This document shows, in pieces, positions 7,738-16,923 of a DNA stretch of 64,000 bases (position 1 is its first letter; each line of letters starts with the position of its first letter). The translations under genes were made by a program, and so were the position numbers. The DNA is from an uncultured Halomonas sp. (GTDB lineage Bacteria > Pseudomonadota > Gammaproteobacteria > Pseudomonadales > Halomonadaceae): assembly GCF_946887195.1 (NCBI RefSeq), contig NZ_CAMPKE010000001.1, forward strand, positions 124,001 through 188,000, read 5' to 3'. The notes below the pieces were generated by a model. It had not been told where the DNA came from and ran no database searches. It was given only the letters and a program-made list of their open reading frames with translations.

Positions 7738-8247
7738 ATGGAACTGCTCGAAAAGATCACCCGATACCTCGCTGACCATGAGTTGATACTGGCGACCGCC
7801 GAGTCCTGCACGGCGGGATTGATCGTCTCTGAAATCGCCCGTATCCCGGGTAGCGGACAATGCATAGACTGCGGTCTCGCTGTCTATTCCCCCGAAGCCA
7901 AGCATCGCTACCTGGGCGTTAGCCATTCAGCGATCGAAAATCACGGGCTGACCAGCGAGATCGTCTCCGGCGAAATGGCCACCGGCGCCTTGAAGAACAA
8001 CAATGCCAACCTGGCCGTCGCGAATACCGGGATCGCCGGGCCCGACCCAGGTGACGACGGCACGCCTGTCGGAACGGTATGTCTGGCTTGGGCCTATCGC
8101 CATCAGGGCGAAATCTACCTATTCACCGAGACCCGCCGTTTCGATGGCGACAGGAATCAGGTTCGCCTGGCAGCGGCGCACTACTCGCTAGAGCGCATCG
8201 CCGATTATCATCGTCAGGTGGTGGCGGGCAAAGCCACGCCCACCTGA
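7738..8247 (+). CDS. pncC: Nicotinamide-nucleotide amidase (CinA C-terminal family)
   Basis: 169 residues from the ATG at 7738; ATG 7729 or TTG 7720 are alternatives, the latter two lacking a better ribosome site. It has the family motifs ATAESCTAGL, SPEAKHRYLGV and ANTGIAGPD-G-DGTPVGTV. The enzyme deamidates NMN to nicotinate mononucleotide, recycling the product of DNA ligase and other NAD-consuming reactions. It is the stand-alone amidase without the N-terminal CinA domain. The next gene, 37 bases downstream, is nadE, which finishes NAD synthesis from the same branch, supporting the NMN amidase role over a competence role. Confidence 0.88.
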   Translation: MELLEKITRYLADHELILATAESCTAGLIVSEIARIPGSGQCIDCGLAVYSPEAKHRYLGVSHSAIENHGLTSEIVSGEMATGALKNNNANLAVANTGIAGPDPGDDGTPVGTVCLAWAYRHQGEIYLFTETRRFDGDRNQVRLAAAHYSLERIADYHRQVVAGKATPT

Positions 8248-8284
8248 TCCACGCCGAACGACCATGACGTAGAAGGAGAACCCC

Positions 8285-9127
8285 ATGGCTACCGACACGC
8301 ATGACGCGTCCTCCAAACCCGAGGCTCAGTGCATCCGGGATGCACTAGGCGTGCGATCCTCGATCGATCCTGAGCGGGAGATCGCCCAGCGAAGCGCATT
8401 TCTACGTGACCAGATGCTGGGGAGCGGGCAGCACGCACTGGTGCTGGGTATCAGCGGTGGCGTGGATTCCACCTTGGCCGGGCGGCTTGCCCAATTGGCC
8501 GTGGAGGATGCGCGCAAGCAGGGCGTCGCGGCGCGTTTTTATGCCGTACGCCTGCCCTACGGTGCCCAGCAGGACGAGGCGGAAGCACGGATGGCATTGG
8601 AATTCATCGCTGCCGACGAGGTGCTCGATATCGATGTCAAGCCCGCCAGCGATGCCATGCTGGCTTCGCTCGAGCTCAATGGCCTGACATTTCACGATGC
8701 CGCACACCGCGATTTCGTGCTGGGCAATATCAAGGCCAGGCAGCGCATGGTCGCTCAATACGCTATCGCTGGCACCTACGGCGGGCTGGTGGTCGGCACC
8801 GATCAGGCGGCCGAAGCGGCGATGGGCTTTTTTACCAAATATGGCGATGGCGCCTGCGATCTGGCGCCTCTCTCCGACCTTACCAAGCGCCAAGTGCGAG
8901 AGATGACGCGTACGTTGGGCGCACCGTCGACGCTCGTCGACAAGGTGCCGACGGCGGATCTCGAATCCCTCTCGCCACAGCGCACCGACGAAGACGCTTT
9001 GGGCATCCGTTATGACGATATCGATGCCTTCCTCGAAGGCCAGCCCGTGGACGACAGCGTGCGCGAAACCATTCTCGCGGCTTACTACCGCACGTCGCAC
9101 AAGGGGCAGTTGCCGAAACAGCCTTGA
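8285..9127 (+). CDS. nadE: NH3-dependent NAD synthetase
   Basis: 280 residues. The PP-loop motif LGISGGVDSTLAGRLAQLA (about residues 56-74) binds ATP. GTDQAAEAAMGFFTKYGDGA and KVPTADLESLSPQRTDE are the conserved substrate-loop regions of ammonia-dependent NadE. There is no N-terminal glutaminase domain, so ammonia rather than glutamine is the direct nitrogen donor. It amidates nicotinate adenine dinucleotide to NAD in the cytoplasm. AGAAGGAG precedes the ATG. Placed directly after pncC, it probably shares that transcript. Confidence 0.95.
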   Translation: MATDTHDASSKPEAQCIRDALGVRSSIDPEREIAQRSAFLRDQMLGSGQHALVLGISGGVDSTLAGRLAQLAVEDARKQGVAARFYAVRLPYGAQQDEAEARMALEFIAADEVLDIDVKPASDAMLASLELNGLTFHDAAHRDFVLGNIKARQRMVAQYAIAGTYGGLVVGTDQAAEAAMGFFTKYGDGACDLAPLSDLTKRQVREMTRTLGAPSTLVDKVPTADLESLSPQRTDEDALGIRYDDIDAFLEGQPVDDSVRETILAAYYRTSHKGQLPKQP

Positions 9128-9323
9128 TAGTGCTTCCGGTGACGGATGCTTGCGCTTGGCCATCGCCCTGGTGCGATGAGCCCCCGTTTCCTGGCCATAT
9201 TGGGACGAAGGAAACGATGCGATATAGTGCGCAACCAAAGGACACGGCAGGTTGGTCAGTCAGCGAATGGCCGGCACTGCCTCCCATGCTCGATTACGGA
9301 CGCACTCACAGGATCGTTATTAC

Positions 9324-10664
9324 ATGAAGATTGCCATTTTCGGTACCGGTTACGTCGGCCTGGTCACCGGCGCCTGTCTCGCCGATGTCGGTCACGATGT
9401 GATGTGCATGGACGTGGATGGCGACAAGATCGCTCGTTTGAAGCGTGGTGAAATTCCCATCTACGAGCCAGGTCTCGAATCGATGGTCCAGATCAACACG
9501 GACGCCGGTCGGCTGCGTTTCACCACCGATGCCGCCGAGGCGGTCGGCTTTGGCGTCCTGCAATTCATCGCCGTGGGCACGCCGCCCGATGAAGATGGCA
9601 GTGCCGATCTGCAATACGTGCTGGCGGTGGCCACGACCATCGGCGAGCACATGGACGACTACAAGGTGGTGATCGACAAGTCCACGGTGCCGGTGGGCAC
9701 CGCCGACAAGGTGCGCGACGCGCTGAGTCGGACGCTCGCCAAGCGTGGCAGCGAGCTTACGTTCGATGTCTGCTCCAATCCCGAGTTTCTCAAGGAGGGC
9801 GCGGCCATCGAGGATTTCACCAAGGGCGCACGGATCGTGGTAGGCACCGACTCCGAGCGTGTCGAGGCGCTGATGCGCGAATGCTACGCGCCCTATAACC
9901 GCAACCATGAAAAACTGATGTTCATGGATGTGCGCAGCGCCGAGCTGACCAAGTATGCCGCCAACGCCATGCTGGCGACCAAGATCAGCTTCATGAACGA
10001 GATCGCCAATCTCGCTGAGCGTCTCGGCGCGGATATCGAGGAGGTGCGCCGGGGTATCGGCTCGGACCCGCGTATCGGCTATCACTTCATCTATCCGGGC
10101 TGCGGCTACGGTGGTTCCTGCTTCCCCAAGGACGTCCAGGCGCTGGCGCGTACCGCCGGGCAGGTCGGTTATCCGGCCGAGTTGCTCGCTGCCGTCGAAG
10201 CGGTCAATCGGCGTCAGAAAACCACGCTGTTCGCCAAACTCCAGCACGCCTTCGACGGTGCGCTCGAGGGCAAGACCATCGCGTTATGGGGGCTGGCTTT
10301 CAAGCCCAACACCGACGATATGCGTGAAGCGCCCAGCCGGGCATTGATGGAAGCGCTGTGGGCGGCAGGGGCCAAGGTTCAGGCGCACGATCCCGAGGCC
10401 ATGGACGAATGCCGGCGTCTGTATGGCCAACGCGACGACCTGACGCTGGTCGATAGCCGCGAGGCGGCGGTCGAGGGAAGCGACGCGCTGGTGATCTGTA
10501 CGGAGTGGAAGAGCTACCGCACGGTCGACTTCGCCTGGCTCGCCCGCCAGCTCGCCACGCCGGTCATCGTCGATGGGCGCAACCTGTTCGAGCCCGATGC
10601 GGTGAAAAAGGCGGGGCTTCGTTATTACGCGGTGGGGCGTGGCGAATCCTTGATACCGGCGTGA
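9324..10664 (+). CDS. ugd: UDP-glucose 6-dehydrogenase
   Basis: 446 residues from the ATG at 9324; an upstream in-frame ATG at 9252 would add 24 residues that look non-native. [20 protein letters not shown] is the NAD-binding Rossmann motif. [16 protein letters not shown] (about residues 255-270) holds the catalytic cysteine, and [16 protein letters not shown] is the C-terminal UDP-binding signature. It oxidises UDP-glucose to UDP-glucuronate for surface polysaccharide. No glycosyltransferase cluster flanks it, so it is a single housekeeping gene here, followed by a small membrane-protein gene on the same strand. Confidence 0.95.
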   Translation: MKIAIFGTGYVGLVTGACLADVGHDVMCMDVDGDKIARLKRGEIPIYEPGLESMVQINTDAGRLRFTTDAAEAVGFGVLQFIAVGTPPDEDGSADLQYVLAVATTIGEHMDDYKVVIDKSTVPVGTADKVRDALSRTLAKRGSELTFDVCSNPEFLKEGAAIEDFTKGARIVVGTDSERVEALMRECYAPYNRNHEKLMFMDVRSAELTKYAANAMLATKISFMNEIANLAERLGADIEEVRRGIGSDPRIGYHFIYPGCGYGGSCFPKDVQALARTAGQVGYPAELLAAVEAVNRRQKTTLFAKLQHAFDGALEGKTIALWGLAFKPNTDDMREAPSRALMEALWAAGAKVQAHDPEAMDECRRLYGQRDDLTLVDSREAAVEGSDALVICTEWKSYRTVDFAWLARQLATPVIVDGRNLFEPDAVKKAGLRYYAVGRGESLIPA

Positions 10665-10782
10665 GTTTCATCGATGCTTCAAACCTACAATTGCGCTCGA
10701 AAACGGCCGCTAATCGATTGAGTGAACGCGCACGAAGCCGCTCAGACTGAGATGATCGAAAAACCATTTCAGCGAGACGGCC

Positions 10783-11199
10783 ATGTTCGTCAGGCAACCC
10801 GTGGCATATACGCCTAAGTATCATGAGAAGGCACTGCTGACAGCCAATCGCTTTCTAGGCCTGCCCAACGGGCTATGGAGCGTTTGGGCCACGCTGATGA
10901 TCGCAATGACCGGCTGGTTCGCCAGCGGTGAGGCGCTGAGCGTTTTCGTCGTGCATTACGGCCTCTGGCTACTCGTCATCGCCCTGGCGATCTGGCTGAT
11001 ACTCAGTTGGCTGACACCATCGAGGCGTTTGCTGAAGCGTGCGGCGCTCGAGCAGCATCGCATCGAGGTGGAGCGCGTCGCGGCGCTTCACGGGATCGGC
11101 ATCGATGACGTACTGCTGGCCAATAGCGACGCCGAGCGTCAGTTGCTGGAGGAGGGACGGGTCGCTCCGTCGAGTGCGAGCGGCTATCCGACAGGCTGA
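10783..11199 (+). CDS. Small two-helix membrane protein, weakly PgaD-like
   Basis: 138 residues, not firmly recognised. Two membrane segments lie near residues 32-50 and 55-77 (WATLMIAMTGWF; LWLLVIALAIWLILSWL). A cytoplasmic helical tail follows: RIEVERVAALHGIGIDDVLLANSDAERQ. Size, topology and the tail recall PgaD, the accessory subunit of the poly-N-acetylglucosamine synthase, which has two helices and a short soluble end. No pgaABC genes are nearby, so this is only a resemblance. It is 118 bases after ugd on the same strand, which could point to a surface-polysaccharide role. Confidence 0.6.
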   Translation: MFVRQPVAYTPKYHEKALLTANRFLGLPNGLWSVWATLMIAMTGWFASGEALSVFVVHYGLWLLVIALAIWLILSWLTPSRRLLKRAALEQHRIEVERVAALHGIGIDDVLLANSDAERQLLEEGRVAPSSASGYPTG

Positions 11200-11224
11200 G
11201 CGCATGTTGTTCGTTCCGACAGGA

Positions 11225-11251
11225 AGCCCGGCCGGTTTACCGCGCCGGGCT
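11225..11251 (+). terminator. Hairpin after the small membrane-protein gene
   Basis: AGCCCGGC (11225-11232) pairs with GCCGGGCT (11244-11251) over 8 bp with an 11-base loop, followed by ATTTCGTT, a poor T tract. It lies between the convergent 10783-11199 gene and phoX and could act in either direction. Confidence 0.45.
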
Positions 11252-11280
11252 ATTTCGTTCTGGTTCGTTCCGGTGAGGAT

Positions 11281-13308
11281 CTATACGCCGACCGCGCCGC
11301 CATCGATCTTCTGAATCACCACCGTCGAGGAGCGCGGGCGCACACGAGTGCCCGAGGGCGTGGCCTCGCTGGCATCGTCACGGTAAGGCCAGTTGTCTGG
11401 ATGCTGGATATTGACGAAGATCGAGGTGTTGTCGGGCGTGGATGCGAACCCCGTCACTTCGCTGCCGTTGGGGCCAACGAGAAAACGCTTCAATTGATGC
11501 TGGTTCTCGGCATCGATAGTACCTGAGCGGCCGCTCTGGGCGCTCAGATTGGCCGGGATCACCGCCAGCATCTGATTGTTGGTATCGTCTGCAACGGCGT
11601 TGTCGCCGTTATCGGTCTGAATCCACAGGATACCGCGATTGTCGAAAACCAGTCCGTCGGGGCTGGCGAACTGATTGGCGGGCGTCAGCCCCGAGCGATT
11701 GATCTCGGCCCTGGCCTCGGCGTCGGCACCGAACACGAAGATATCCCAGCGAAAACTGGCCTGGTCGTCATCCTCGCGCCAGCGAATGATCTGGCCGTTG
11801 ACGTTACTGGGCCTGGGGTTGGCGGCATCGAGCCGGTCCTGGCCGCGCTCGTCGTTGTTGGTCAGCGTCATGTAGACATCGCCACTGACCGGATCGACCG
11901 CGCCCCATTCCGGGCGATCCATCGGCGTGGCGCCGACCAGATCGGCGGCGTGAGCGGTATTCAGGATGATGTCCGCCAATTCGCCCAGCTCACCGCCGAG
12001 TGTGGTGCCTTTCAGGGTCGCGGCCTGCGGGATCAGGGGTAGCCATTCACCGCTGCCATCGTCATTGAAGCGAGCGACGTGCAAGGTACCCTCGTCCATG
12101 TACTTGGCGCCGGTGGCCAGGCGATCGTCGGGTTCGGCATCGGCGGGATTCCACTTGGCGTTCGAGACGAACTTGTAGATGTACTCGAAGCGGGCATCGT
12201 GGCCGGAGTAGAACACCACCGGCTTGCCGGCTTCGAGCCTGCCCGGCCAGCAGCCTTCATGGCGGAAGCGGCCCAGCGCGGTGCGCTTGACGGCGCGCTG
12301 GGCGACATCGAAAGGGTCGATCTCGACGATATAGCCGAACGTGCTGGCCTCGTTACGATAATCGTCGGTGGCGCTGGCGCCCTTGGGGGTCAGATCGAAG
12401 CGCGCGAACTCACCCTCCTTTTCGCTGGGATCGCCTGCCGCGGTTTCCCAGCCGAAGCGGGTTGCGTCGCTGGGAATGCCGAGGCGTCGCTGGTCGTCGG
12501 GCAGCGTAGCGGCGCGATTGACGAACACATCCGGCCAGTTCTCTTCGCAGGTCAGGTAGGTGCCCCAGGGCGTATAGCCGTTGCCGCAGTTATTGTTGGT
12601 TCCGCGTGCGAGTGCGCCGTCTTTCGAGAACGCGGTCTTGACGTGATCGGTGTTTGCCATGGGGCCGGACAGCGCCATGACCGTGGCCGAGGTGATGCGG
12701 CGATTGAGCGGGTCGCGCTCGGAGACTCGCCACTGGCCATCGACACGGGTGATGCGCACCGCACTCACGCCATGGGCGTTGATCTCCTTGCGAACCTCCT
12801 CGGCGGGGCGTTGGCCCGCGACCTGGCTGGCGCCACCGGGGTGCAGCGCATCCTGATCGATATATTCGTTATTGATGACGAGAATGCCATCGTCGGAGCG
12901 CCCGGCAATCGGGAAGAAATGCATGCCGTCGTGATGCATGCCCACGGCATTGAGCTGATCGCTCGCGGTATTGCCGCCATCGGCCCTCCAGGCGCTGGCA
13001 TCGCCGTTGAGCGGCGTTCCCCACGGGGCCAGCACACGTGCCGTGTAGCCAGCGGGAACCGCTACGGCATCGGTCTTCGAGCCGGGCAGGGAGTCGAAGC
13101 CCAGGCTGATGGCAGCAGCGGCTCTGGCGCCCCGTTCGAGTCGCCGATCGTCACCGCCGGCCACTGCGAAGCCGCCAAACAGCGTGACGGCGGCGAGGCC
13201 TAGCCCGCCTTTCATGACATGGCGGCGCGACCAGCTCCGCTCGAGAATGGCGGAGAATGGCTCGTTCCCGCTCGGGTTACGGTTGGGTTCATTATTGAAC
13301 TCGCTCAT
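11281..13308 (-). CDS. phoX: PhoX-family alkaline phosphatase (DUF839)
   Basis: 675 residues. The N-terminus has a twin-arginine signal (SWSRRHVMKGGLGLAAVTLF, about residues 27-46), so it is exported folded by Tat. The rest is a beta-propeller PhoX domain, with WGTYLTCEENWPDVF, CWPGRLEAGKPVVFYSGHD and SPDGLVFDNRGILWIQTD as recognisable blocks. PhoX enzymes are calcium- and iron-dependent monoesterases that release phosphate from organic esters in the periplasm. Length is near the family norm. It is a single-gene unit, with a free-standing position; Pho-box control is likely from the family, but I did not identify a convincing Pho box. Confidence 0.9.
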   Translation of the reverse strand: MSEFNNEPNRNPSGNEPFSAILERSWSRRHVMKGGLGLAAVTLFGGFAVAGGDDRRLERGARAAAAISLGFDSLPGSKTDAVAVPAGYTARVLAPWGTPLNGDASAWRADGGNTASDQLNAVGMHHDGMHFFPIAGRSDDGILVINNEYIDQDALHPGGASQVAGQRPAEEVRKEINAHGVSAVRITRVDGQWRVSERDPLNRRITSATVMALSGPMANTDHVKTAFSKDGALARGTNNNCGNGYTPWGTYLTCEENWPDVFVNRAATLPDDQRRLGIPSDATRFGWETAAGDPSEKEGEFARFDLTPKGASATDDYRNEASTFGYIVEIDPFDVAQRAVKRTALGRFRHEGCWPGRLEAGKPVVFYSGHDARFEYIYKFVSNAKWNPADAEPDDRLATGAKYMDEGTLHVARFNDDGSGEWLPLIPQAATLKGTTLGGELGELADIILNTAHAADLVGATPMDRPEWGAVDPVSGDVYMTLTNNDERGQDRLDAANPRPSNVNGQIIRWREDDDQASFRWDIFVFGADAEARAEINRSGLTPANQFASPDGLVFDNRGILWIQTDNGDNAVADDTNNQMLAVIPANLSAQSGRSGTIDAENQHQLKRFLVGPNGSEVTGFASTPDNTSIFVNIQHPDNWPYRDDASEATPSGTRVRPRSSTVVIQKIDGGAVGV

Positions 13309-13435
13309 ATCGCGGCCTCTGTTCGGGGGAGATTGCCATCCCGACCCTACCGGCGCTTTGTGACAGTTTGCTGAAGTGGCTCACCCGGTCCGGTTATGCC
13401 ACAGTGGAGCGACAATCAACGTCAAGGGGTGGGTC

Positions 13436-14194
13436 ATGCTGGATCGTATTTTTGCAGCCGTTGGCATCGGCGCGGCGCGCGTCGATACCTTGCTCGAAAC
13501 GGATAGCCTGCGCGCCGGCGAGCGTCTGGTCGGCAAGGTGGTCATTCAGGGCGGCAAGGTGGATCAAGCGATCGATGGATTGGTTCTCGAGCTCTCCTCG
13601 GAGGTGATTCGCGAGATCGACGACAAGAAGGTGCGCGTACCTCACGCCTGGGCGCGTCTGGGCATCAGCGAAGCGATGACGGTGAAGGCGGGCGAAACCC
13701 GTGAGGTGGCGTTCGATTTCGAGGTACCGCTGGCCGCGCCGTTGGCGGTGGGGCGGCAACAGCCCAAGACCTGGGTAGCGACCCGTGCCGATATCTCCAT
13801 GGCGCTGGATCCGCGCGACCAGGATCCGCTGCGCATTCTGCCGAGCGCATTGCACGAAGCGGTCTTCGAGGCCATGCAGGCGCTGGGCTTTCAATTGCTC
13901 AACGCCCCGCTCGAAGCGTCGCGGCGCAACCCGCAGATGGGCTTTGTGCAGGAGTTCGAATTCCGGCCCCAGCGCGGCGGGCGCTTTGCGCACCTCGATG
14001 AGGCCGAGATCGCCTTCCTGCCATCGTCTCAGGGTGTGCTGGATATGCTGATTCAGCGCGATACCAAAGCACGCGGTCTGGGGTCGCTGCTTTCCGAAAT
14101 GGCCGGCACCGACGAGCAGTTGCATCGCTTGACGCTCGAAGGCCACGAGTCGAGCCGTGAGCTCGAAGGTCACTTGGCGCAACTCCTCTCCTAA
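13436..14194 (+). CDS. Spo0M-family (SpoOM) sporulation-control-like protein
   Basis: 252 residues from ATG 13436, preceded by AAGGGGTGGG; an earlier in-frame ATG adds 20 unlikely residues. MLDRIFAAVGIGAARVDTLL and AGERLVGKVVIQGG match the arrestin-like N-terminal fold of Spo0M proteins. These are widespread in non-sporulating bacteria, where function is unclear; in Bacillus Spo0M influences sporulation and cell-surface processes. The last 70 residues form a variable tail. Its TAA stop overlaps the TAG stop of the convergent GntR gene within CTAA at 14191-14194, leaving no intergenic space. Confidence 0.85.
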   Translation: MLDRIFAAVGIGAARVDTLLETDSLRAGERLVGKVVIQGGKVDQAIDGLVLELSSEVIREIDDKKVRVPHAWARLGISEAMTVKAGETREVAFDFEVPLAAPLAVGRQQPKTWVATRADISMALDPRDQDPLRILPSALHEAVFEAMQALGFQLLNAPLEASRRNPQMGFVQEFEFRPQRGGRFAHLDEAEIAFLPSSQGVLDMLIQRDTKARGLGSLLSEMAGTDEQLHRLTLEGHESSRELEGHLAQLLS

Positions 14195-14877
14195 ACCAGC
14201 CCCCGCTTGCGCAGTACCGCGGCGATGATCGGCACCGGTGTCATCAGGTGTTCGCGCATCATCGTCGCGGCACGCGTGGCGTCGCGTGCCAGTACGACGT
14301 CAACCAGCGCGGCATGCTGCCGGCGCTTGGCGTCCAGCGCCTGTTCGGAGAAAACCGTCTCGCACAGCCACAGGTGACGGTAGCGCTCGGCCTGATCGAA
14401 CAGACTGGCGCGTGCCTGAAGCAGATGCGGCGAGCCGCAACCGGCAACGATGGCGGCGTGAAATGCCTTGTGACGCGCATCCCAGACATCGAGCGCGTCT
14501 TCGGCCCCCTTGACTTCGACGACCTTGGCCAGGGTGTGCGCCTTGGCCAGAACATCGGCCTCCCACAGGTCGTCGCCACGCTCGATGGCCAGCGTGAGAA
14601 TCAGCGCTTCGAGGTGGGCGCGCGCATCGTAGATATCGTCGAGTTCGGCCAGCGACATCGCCGCCACTCGATAACCGCGCTGGCTGATCGCCACTACCAT
14701 GCGCTCCGACACCAACTGCGACAGCGCCTCGCGTAGCGGACCGACGCCAAGTTCATAGCGCGCCTTCAGGTGACTCATCAGCAATTTCTCGCCCGGCGGG
14801 TAGACGCCGCGAATGATGTCGCGCTTGAGCCAGGCATAGGCACGGATGCCAAGATTCTGGCGGGGTGTACTATCCAT
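14191..14877 (-). CDS. csiR: GntR-family regulator (CsiR-like)
   Basis: 228 residues from ATG 14877 (MDSTPRQNLG); a longer frame of 14 residues exists. It has a winged HTH with LKARYELGVGPLREALSQL (about residues 37-55) and SQRGYRVAAMSLAELDDIY, then an FCD domain (DARHKAFHAAIVAGCGSPHL). The GVGPLREALSQLVSE helix is characteristic of CsiR-type repressors. It is divergent from lhgO, as CsiR often is associated with glutarate/lysine breakdown genes. Regulation of lhgO is inferred from position and from a palindrome at 14957-14974. 2-hydroxyglutarate or glutarate are the plausible effectors. Confidence 0.8.
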   Translation of the reverse strand: MDSTPRQNLGIRAYAWLKRDIIRGVYPPGEKLLMSHLKARYELGVGPLREALSQLVSERMVVAISQRGYRVAAMSLAELDDIYDARAHLEALILTLAIERGDDLWEADVLAKAHTLAKVVEVKGAEDALDVWDARHKAFHAAIVAGCGSPHLLQARASLFDQAERYRHLWLCETVFSEQALDAKRRQHAALVDVVLARDATRAATMMREHLMTPVPIIAAVLRKRGLV

Positions 14878-14956
14878 GAGACGTTGGCCGCTGCATAAGG
14901 TGATCGATATTTTACCCAATGTCGTTCGCTTTCAGGAAATGGGGGACAATCTTCCA

Positions 14957-14974
14957 TACAATTGATGAACTGTA
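14957..14974. promoter_or_regulatory. Near-perfect palindrome before lhgO, candidate CsiR operator
   Basis: TACAATT-GATG-AACTGTA pairs over 7 bp with one mismatch, 26 bases before the lhgO GTG start and inside the 122-base divergent region shared with csiR. Site architecture fits a GntR repressor, but binding is untested. Confidence 0.4.
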
Positions 14975-14999
14975 AAAATACCGACGGTTCGAGGTAGGC

Positions 15000-16196
15000 G
15001 TGTACGATTTCATCATCATCGGCGGCGGCATCATCGGCATGTCCACCGCCATGCAGCTCATCCAGGCCTATCCTGATCGGCGCATGCTGTTGGTCGAGAA
15101 GGAGGATGGTCCGGCGCGCCATCAGAGCGGGCATAACAGCGGCGTGATTCATGCGGGCGTCTATTACACGCCGGGTAGCCTGAAGACGCGATTCTGTCTC
15201 GAAGGCAATCGCGCCACCAAGACGTTCTGCACCGCGCATGACATCCCCTACGATGAGTGCGGCAAGCTGTTGGTGGCGACCAACGAGCTGGAAATGCAGC
15301 GCATGCAGGCGTTGTGGGAGCGGACCGAGGCCAATGGCCTGGAGCGCAGTTGGCTCAGTGCCGATGAGCTACGCGAGCGCGAGCCCAATATCACCGGTAT
15401 CGGCGGCATCCACGTGCCGGCCAGTGGAATCGTCGATTATGCCCAGGTCGCCGCTGCCATGGGCCGCGAATTCGAGGCTGCCGGCGGTGAGATTCGCTAC
15501 TCCACGGCGGTTGTCGGCCTCGAGGAGCGGCGTGGCGAGGTGGTTGCGAAAACGACCCGGGGCGAGTTGGCGTCCCGCTACCTGATCTCTTGCTCCGGCC
15601 TGATGGCGGATCGTGTGGTGCGCATGCTGGGGCTCGATCCCTGCTTCACCATCTGCCCGTTTCGCGGTGAGTACTACCGCCTGGCTCCCGAGCATCACCG
15701 CATCGTCAAGCATCTGATCTACCCGATACCCAATCCTGCGATGCCCTTTCTCGGCGTACACCTGACACGCATGATCGATGGCTCGGTGACGGTAGGCCCC
15801 AACGCCGTGCTGGCATTCAAGCGCGAGGGTTATCGCAAGACCGATGTCTCGTTGATGGATGCCGCGAGCATGCTGACCAATCCGGGCATTCTCAAGGTGC
15901 TCAAGGCCAATCTGCGCCCAGGATTGACCGAGATGAAGAATTCGCTCTTCAAGAAGAGCTACCTGCAAGAGGTGCGCAAATATTGCCCGAGCCTGACGGC
16001 GGACGACCTCGAACCGTATCCCGCCGGTGTGCGGGCACAGGCCATATCGAGAGAAGGCAAACTGATCGACGACTTCCTGTTCGTCAACACCAGGCGCACG
16101 GTCAATGTCTGCAACGCGCCATCGCCGGCCGCCACCTCGGCGCTGCCCATCGGTGCGCATATCGTCGCCAAGGTCAGGACCCAGGTGGAAGATTGA
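15000..16196 (+). CDS. lhgO: L-2-hydroxyglutarate oxidase/dehydrogenase
   Basis: 398 residues from a GTG codon at 15000, with GAGGTAGG just upstream. YDFIIIGGGIIGMSTAMQL is the FAD-binding dinucleotide fold; RHQSGHNSGVIHAGVYYTPG is diagnostic for LhgO. It oxidises L-2-hydroxyglutarate to 2-oxoglutarate and passes electrons to quinone at the inner membrane. In E. coli it sits beside csiD, which makes its substrate from glutarate; csiD is absent from this window. Here it may instead repair L-2-hydroxyglutarate formed by side reactions, or csiD may be elsewhere. Confidence 0.92.
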   Translation: MYDFIIIGGGIIGMSTAMQLIQAYPDRRMLLVEKEDGPARHQSGHNSGVIHAGVYYTPGSLKTRFCLEGNRATKTFCTAHDIPYDECGKLLVATNELEMQRMQALWERTEANGLERSWLSADELREREPNITGIGGIHVPASGIVDYAQVAAAMGREFEAAGGEIRYSTAVVGLEERRGEVVAKTTRGELASRYLISCSGLMADRVVRMLGLDPCFTICPFRGEYYRLAPEHHRIVKHLIYPIPNPAMPFLGVHLTRMIDGSVTVGPNAVLAFKREGYRKTDVSLMDAASMLTNPGILKVLKANLRPGLTEMKNSLFKKSYLQEVRKYCPSLTADDLEPYPAGVRAQAISREGKLIDDFLFVNTRRTVNVCNAPSPAATSALPIGAHIVAKVRTQVED

Positions 16197-16212
16197 GCGC
16201 CAAGAACAGCGT

Positions 16213-16923
16213 CTAGAAGGTGAGGGTGCCGCCCTGCATGGGTATCAACTTACCGTGATCGATGATCGCGCCACTGGGTTCGGCATGCGGTGCGCTCTTC
16301 TCGGGTTCGATCGTTACCGCCAGGTCGGCCGTGCGTAGCGACGCGCGAAGCGCATCGGGCATCGGCATGCGCGCATGGCCGTGTGCCGGCAGCATGCCCA
16401 GCGACACCGGGGTGCCATCGGCGATGAACCACAGTTCGCCGCCCATTCCGGCCGGCATGGCGCTGGGCTGCACGGCTTGAACCATGATTTCGCCCTCCTG
16501 ACTGGCACTGATGATCCAGCCGGGAATCTGCTTTTCGTCCAGCACCACGAACACCGCATCGCCAGGCACCACGGGGCCCTGGGGTAACTGGCCCCATGAA
16601 ATGGCGAAGCCGAGTGCCAGGGCGGCGAATCCGGCGGTCAGCGTTTGCCATAGGCCAAGGCGCTGCAACCAGGGGCGCGGGCCAAGGCCGACCGCGCGTG
16701 CGATGCGCGGCCACAATCCCGCCGGGGGCGCGACCGGGGTGAGCTGGTCGTTGAACGGTTGTAGGTGTTCGCGCCATTCGTCGACCTGGCGCTGCAGTTC
16801 CGGACTGACTGCCAGCAAGGCTTCGAAGGCGGCGCGTTGCGAGGCGTCGAGCGTGCCCAGCACATACTCGCCGGCGGCTTGCTCACGCTCGCCGGGGTCG
16901 CTCAGATCCCATGGCTCATGCAT
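16213..16923 (-). CDS. Anti-sigma factor, RskA-like, partner of the ECF sigma factor
   Basis: 236 residues from ATG 16923, which lies within the 3' end of the sigma gene (22-base overlap). The N-terminal 90 residues (EREQAAGEYVLGTLDASQ) form the sigma-binding region typical of RskA-type anti-sigma factors without a zinc finger. One membrane segment (LTAGFAALALGFAISW, about residues 92-107) is followed by a periplasmic anti-sigma-K C-terminal domain ending GGTLTF. It would hold the sigma factor at the inner membrane until released by a signal. Longer reading from 17073 is rejected because it would run far into the sigma gene. Confidence 0.88.
   Translation of the reverse strand: MHEPWDLSDPGEREQAAGEYVLGTLDASQRAAFEALLAVSPELQRQVDEWREHLQPFNDQLTPVAPPAGLWPRIARAVGLGPRPWLQRLGLWQTLTAGFAALALGFAISWGQLPQGPVVPGDAVFVVLDEKQIPGWIISASQEGEIMVQAVQPSAMPAGMGGELWFIADGTPVSLGMLPAHGHARMPMPDALRASLRTADLAVTIEPEKSAPHAEPSGAIIDHGKLIPMQGGTLTF

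Noticed and set aside
12079..13203. 374-residue plus-strand frame opposite phoX
   Set aside because: Antisense of well-defined PhoX; no motif or ribosome site.
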